A stretch of DNA of 10,000 nt from Desulfovibrio sp. Its GTDB lineage: Bacteria; Desulfobacterota; Desulfovibrionia; Desulfovibrionales; Desulfovibrionaceae. Position numbers and translations under genes: made by a program. This document shows, piece by piece, positions 7,462 to 10,000 of this stretch; the stretch's first letter is position 1, and each line of letters begins with the position of its first letter. Location of the stretch: NCBI GenBank assembly GCA_020217165.1, contig JAIWOE010000042.1, positions 1 to 10,000 of the forward strand. Reading direction: 5' to 3'. The notes below the pieces were generated by a model that saw nothing but the letters and a program-made list of their open reading frames with translations, was not told the origin of the DNA and did no database searches.

Positions 7462-7489
7462 TGCAGCCCGCCCTTGCAGGCAGGCTGCA
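7462..7489. repeat. Long imperfect inverted repeat in the divergent region
   Basis: Arms of 11 bp, 7462-7472 and 7479-7489 (TGCAGCC..GCC and GGC..GGCTGCA), surround a 6-base loop, with one mismatch. In minus-strand RNA that mismatch becomes a G-U wobble, so the stem is continuous. There is no T-run on either side, so it is not a plain terminator. It may be an operator shared by the divergent genes or a structured leader of the pcm transcript. Confidence 0.5.
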
Positions 7490-7509
7490 TCTGTGCCATC
7501 ATGGCCTCA

Positions 7510-7538
7510 TTGCGCATGCCGTGTTCTTCCACTATTAC
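7510..7538 (+). promoter_or_regulatory. Weak candidate sigma-70 promoter for the CBS-domain gene
   Basis: TTGCGC (7510-7515), a 17-base spacer and TATTAC (7533-7538) match the -35 and -10 consensus at three and four of six bases. The spacing and the position, 23 bases before the start codon, are right, but the match is poor enough to be chance. Confidence 0.25.
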
Positions 7539-7561
7539 AAATGCCTAAGGATGCCACCGTG

Positions 7562-8050
7562 ATGCTAACCGTCGGCGATCTCATGACCACCGAGCTGTTC
7601 ACCCTGAAACGCACGGACTCCCTGCGCACCGCCCGTTCCATGATGACCCTGGCCCGCATCCGTCACATCCCCGTGGTGGACGACCACAATGTCTTCCTTG
7701 GCCTGGTAACGCACCGGGACATTCTCTCGGCCACCATTTCCCAGTTCGCCGAGGTAGACAAAAGCGTGCAAGAAGAAATCGACGCCGGCATCCCCCTCAA
7801 CGAAATCATGCGCCGCGATGTGACCACCGTCTCCAGCCAAACGTCCCTGCGCGTGGCGGCGGAGCTGCTGCTCAACCACAAGTACGGCTGCCTGCCGGTG
7901 GTGGAGGACAAGGTCCTGCGCGGCATCATCACCGAATCAGACTTCCTCAAGCTGACCATCCGGCTCATGGACACCATGGAACGGATGCAAACCAAGCCCT
8001 TGGACGAAAACCTGTTCGCTGCCAGCCAGCCGGACGAATTTCCCATCTAA
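7562..8050 (+). CDS. Two-CBS-domain protein
   Basis: A 162-residue cytoplasmic protein made of a tandem CBS (Bateman) module, which usually senses adenine nucleotides or related ligands. The first CBS spans about 5-57, ending in the ligand-binding GLVTHRDIL (47-55). The second spans about 78-130, ending in GIITESDFL (121-129). Both contain the T-x-x-D ribose/phosphate motif (T50/D53 and T124/D127), so binding competence is likely. A linker at 58-77 is helical, and the 30 residues after the second domain carry no known output domain, so it is a stand-alone module. The ATG at 7562 is chosen with TAAGGA at 7546-7551; a GTG at 7559, one codon upstream, is nearly as good. It is followed 14 bases later by the M23 peptidase gene on the same strand, so they are probably co-transcribed. 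Its target cannot be told from the sequence. Confidence 0.92.
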   Translation: MLTVGDLMTTELFTLKRTDSLRTARSMMTLARIRHIPVVDDHNVFLGLVTHRDILSATISQFAEVDKSVQEEIDAGIPLNEIMRRDVTTVSSQTSLRVAAELLLNHKYGCLPVVEDKVLRGIITESDFLKLTIRLMDTMERMQTKPLDENLFAASQPDEFPI

Positions 8051-8064
8051 GGCTGCAAGTTCTC

Positions 8065-9492
8065 GTGAAACGCATCTCCCTGCTTTTTCTGATCCTCCTG
8101 GCTGTGGCAGCCCTTGGGGGTGGCGGTTGGCTGCTGTTCCATGACCGTACGGACCCGATTGTGGTGCTGGAGCCCCTCACTGCGTTTGTCTCCCCGGGCC
8201 TGCCCATGCAGGTGAGGGCTTCGGATGCGGACTCTGGTATCCGGCACATGGCCGTTTCCGTCACCACCGGCAACCAGACCTATACCATCCTGGACAAGCG
8301 TTATGATGGCGCCCCGACTACCGTGGAAGAGCGGTTCACCCTGGAGCCATACAAGATCCCCGATGGCGATGTAGTCATCGACATTGCCGTAAGCGACGGC
8401 TCCTATGCCCGCTTTGGCCGTGGCAACGTGCAGGTGGTCGCCAGCAAACACGTGATGGACACCATCAAGCCCACGGTTTCCGTCCAAAGCACGCAACATC
8501 ACGTGCGCCAGGGAGGGCCGGGCCTGGTGGTGTACACCGTCTCGGAGCCGGCTGCCAAAACCGGGGTGCAGGTGGGCGAGCGGTTTTTTCCGGGCTATGC
8601 CCAGGGAGGCGGCAAGTATGCCTGCTTCTTTGCTTTTCCCCACGATATGGACCCCAAGGCCTTTGCGCCTGTGCTGTTTGCGGACGACGCCGCTGGCAAC
8701 CGCGCCGTGGCGGCCTTTACCGTCACGGCCATTCCTCGTACCTTCCGGCGGGATACCATCAACGTCACCGACAATCTCATTAACAAAATCGACAGTGAAT
8801 TCGCCAGCCTGGTGCCCGGGCAAATGGGCGCCCTGGAACGGTACGTGCGCGTCAACCGGGAAGTGCGCCTTGCCAACGACACCCTGCTCCTGGAAGTGGG
8901 CCTGCGCACCTCTCCCCTGCCCCTGTGGTCCGGCGCCTTCCGCCGCATGCCCGGTGCGCCCATGGCCCGTTTTGCGGACCATCGCACGTACATATACAAT
9001 GGGCAGGAAGTGGACCAGCAGACCCACATGGGCCAGGACATCGCCTCCACCGCCAACGCCGATGTGCCGGCCGGCAACCACGGCACTGTGGTTTTTGCTG
9101 GATACCTGGGCATTTACGGGAACATGGTCATGCTAGACCATGGCCTTGGCCTGCAAAGCATGTACGCGCACCTGAGCGAAATGCATGTACAGGAAGGAGA
9201 TGAGGTGGCCAAGGGCCAAGTCATTGGCAAGACAGGCTTTACCGGCATGGCCCTGGGGGACCACCTGCACTTTGCCATCTACGTCTCCGGGGTGCCGGTT
9301 TCGCCCATTGAATGGTGGGACTCCAGCTGGATCAAGAACAATATCAAAGATCGCCTGGCACTGCCCGAAAAGGTGGATCCGGCCAGGGAAGAAGCGGAAG
9401 ACGCCGCTGCCAACGCCGCGGCGGAACAGGCGGCCTCCCCCGCCAAAAAACCTGCCAAACCGCAAAAGCCCGCGGCCAAGAATAAACAATAA
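8065..9492 (+). CDS. Membrane-anchored M23 (LytM) family metallopeptidase
   Basis: A 475-residue envelope protein predicted to cut peptidoglycan cross-links or stems. The N-terminal KR plus hydrophobic span at 5-25 looks like an uncleaved signal anchor, placing the rest in the periplasm. Residues 30-225 appear to be beta-rich, with two Ig-like units (DADSGIRHMAVSV at 54-66, DDAAGNRAVAAFTV at 207-220). The LytM domain covers about 310-415. Its zinc and catalytic residues are all present: H321 and D325 in HMGQD, H369 in MYAHL, and H400-x-H402 in GDHLHF, so it should be active, unlike the degenerate EnvC/NlpD class. The end is a Lys/Ala/Pro-rich tail (from about 445) that could bind anionic wall polymers. 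The start is the GTG at 8065, giving the signal anchor; the only ribosome binding site is AAGG about 12 bases upstream, overlapping the CBS stop. Confidence 0.93.
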   Translation: MKRISLLFLILLAVAALGGGGWLLFHDRTDPIVVLEPLTAFVSPGLPMQVRASDADSGIRHMAVSVTTGNQTYTILDKRYDGAPTTVEERFTLEPYKIPDGDVVIDIAVSDGSYARFGRGNVQVVASKHVMDTIKPTVSVQSTQHHVRQGGPGLVVYTVSEPAAKTGVQVGERFFPGYAQGGGKYACFFAFPHDMDPKAFAPVLFADDAAGNRAVAAFTVTAIPRTFRRDTINVTDNLINKIDSEFASLVPGQMGALERYVRVNREVRLANDTLLLEVGLRTSPLPLWSGAFRRMPGAPMARFADHRTYIYNGQEVDQQTHMGQDIASTANADVPAGNHGTVVFAGYLGIYGNMVMLDHGLGLQSMYAHLSEMHVQEGDEVAKGQVIGKTGFTGMALGDHLHFAIYVSGVPVSPIEWWDSSWIKNNIKDRLALPEKVDPAREEAEDAAANAAAEQAASPAKKPAKPQKPAAKNKQ

Positions 9493-9527
9493 GCCGGCCA
9501 GGCTGCCGTCACCGTCTGGCTGCACGC

Positions 9528-9532
9528 AAGGA
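9528..9532 (+). promoter_or_regulatory. Ribosome binding site that decides the thioredoxin start
   Basis: AAGGA eight bases before the ATG at 9541. It favours that ATG over the two TTG codons directly in front of it (9535 and 9538). Confidence 0.6.
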
Positions 9533-9540
9533 AGTTGTTG

Positions 9541-9963
9541 ATGGGGTCGTACCGCCTTCTGGCCCTGCTGGGCCTGCTCTTTGTGGTCATGGTGCTGAAA
9601 CTGTTTGTGGTGGACACCTTTCTTCCCCCGGAACGGGCCTCTGGCCCGGCCAATCAGGCCGGCGCCAATTCGGCCTTTGTCACCCCCGGCGTGCCCACCC
9701 TGGTGGAGCTTGGCACGGACTGGTGCGGCCCCTGCCGCACCCTGCGCCCTGTGCTTTTGCAGCTCCAGCGGGAATATGCAGGGCGGGCGGACATCGTGCT
9801 CCTGAATCCGGAGAAGGATGCCGCCGCCCAGGTGGCCTACCGCCCCCGGGCCTACCCCACCCTAGTGTTCCACAATGCCGACGGCAGCGTGCACAGACGT
9901 CTGGAAGGCGCTCCCGGCCGAGATCGTATCATTAATATTTTCAAAGAAATGGGCGTGGAATGA
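9541..9963 (+). CDS. Membrane-anchored thioredoxin-like protein
   Basis: A 140-residue thioredoxin-fold protein. Residues 5-25 (RLLALLGLLFVVMVLKLFVV) are a hydrophobic anchor, so the domain should face the periplasm. The redox centre is W61-C62-G63-P64-C65, the classical thioredoxin motif, and the cis-proline is in YPTLVF (P106). Spacing and the loop before it (VAYRPRAYPT) fit a canonical thioredoxin. A reductase or thiol-donor role in envelope disulfide exchange or cytochrome c maturation is plausible. It lies 48 bases after the M23 gene, and its TGA is overlapped by ATGA of the next gene, so the two are translationally coupled. In many bacteria such anchored thioredoxins pair with a CcdA/DsbD-type electron carrier; whether the neighbour is one cannot be seen here. 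Confidence 0.92.
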   Translation: MGSYRLLALLGLLFVVMVLKLFVVDTFLPPERASGPANQAGANSAFVTPGVPTLVELGTDWCGPCRTLRPVLLQLQREYAGRADIVLLNPEKDAAAQVAYRPRAYPTLVFHNADGSVHRRLEGAPGRDRIINIFKEMGVE

Positions 9964-10000
9964 GCATTCCGGAAGCCTTGCAGGATCTCCCGGCCGTGCG
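9960..10000 (+). CDS. Start of an unidentified gene (5' end only)
   Basis: An ATG at 9960 overlaps the thioredoxin TGA (ATGA) and opens a frame that reads MSIPEALQDLPAV before the window ends. Thirteen codons are too few for identification. The overlap suggests co-translation with the thioredoxin gene. Confidence 0.5.
   Translation, partial: MSIPEALQDLPAV

Larger units (their letters stand above)
7324..7561. other. Divergent intergenic control region
   Basis: This is the longest gene-free stretch in the window (238 bp) and separates the minus-strand pcm run from the plus-strand CBS-domain run. It holds an inverted repeat at 7341-7357, an AT-rich patch at 7361-7395, a short GCCCT/AGGGC hairpin at 7396-7412, a large hairpin at 7462-7489, and a weak candidate promoter at 7510-7538. 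The plus-strand CBS frame stays open upstream to 7394, but the extra residues lack CBS homology and a better start exists. Confidence 0.6.

Noticed and set aside
7394..7561. N-terminal extension of the CBS-domain protein by 56 residues.
   Set aside because: The added part is Cys/Arg/Pro-rich with no homology to CBS proteins and contains the likely promoter. TAAGGA supports the start near 7562.
8047..9081. A 344-residue open frame on the minus strand opposite the M23 peptidase gene.
   Set aside because: Its composition is the Gly/His/Val-rich pattern of a GC-rich antisense frame, it has no known motif, and the plus-strand gene has complete catalytic signatures.
9497..9519. GCCAG...CTGGC pairing between the M23 and thioredoxin genes considered as a terminator.
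   Set aside because: Five-bp arms with a long loop and no T-run; readthrough to the thioredoxin gene is more likely.

Overview
The window looks like chromosomal backbone from a GC-rich deltaproteobacterium. The gene set and the sequence style of Pcm, Mrp, the DivIC-like protein and the TPR protein resemble Desulfovibrio and its relatives (Desulfovibrionales). That placement is an inference from protein flavour, because no rRNA or other marker gene is present. I see no tRNA, rRNA, CRISPR array, insertion sequence, phage gene or broken gene. The longest stretch without a gene is about 240 bases, at 7324-7561.

Layout. Positions 1-7323 are read on the minus strand, so transcription runs from high to low coordinates. 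The first run is pcm (isoaspartyl protein repair), a DedA/YqaA-type membrane protein, mrp (Fe-S carrier ATPase), pgsA (phosphatidylglycerophosphate synthase), a 93-residue helical protein, a DivIC/FtsB-like septum protein and a TPR protein whose start overlaps the divIC stop. A hairpin with a T-rich tail directly after the TPR stop (2549-2590) probably ends this unit. A second minus-strand unit follows: a lipoprotein-like sensor-fold protein of unknown function, fructose-1,6-bisphosphatase (fbp) and the first 59 codons of tsaD, which runs off the left edge.

Across a 238-bp divergent control region (7324-7561) the right part is read on the plus strand: a two-CBS-domain protein, a membrane-anchored M23 (LytM) peptidase, a membrane-anchored thioredoxin-like protein, and the first codons of another gene that overlaps the thioredoxin stop by ATGA and leaves the window at 10000.

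How the genes fit together. Most are housekeeping functions around the cell envelope and cell division (PgsA lipid synthesis, DivIC, the M23 peptidase, the DedA-like protein) or maintenance (Pcm, Mrp, TsaD, thioredoxin). Nothing here amounts to an obviously new defence, mobile or biosynthetic system. The points most worth a second look are the uncharacterised lipoprotein with a palindrome in front of it, the coupled divIC-TPR pair with a conserved-looking small protein upstream, the structured divergent region, and the anchored thioredoxin coupled to an unseen partner. Several genes use non-ATG starts (TTG for the lipoprotein, GTG for the M23 peptidase and probably pcm), so those 5' ends are less certain than the reading frames.
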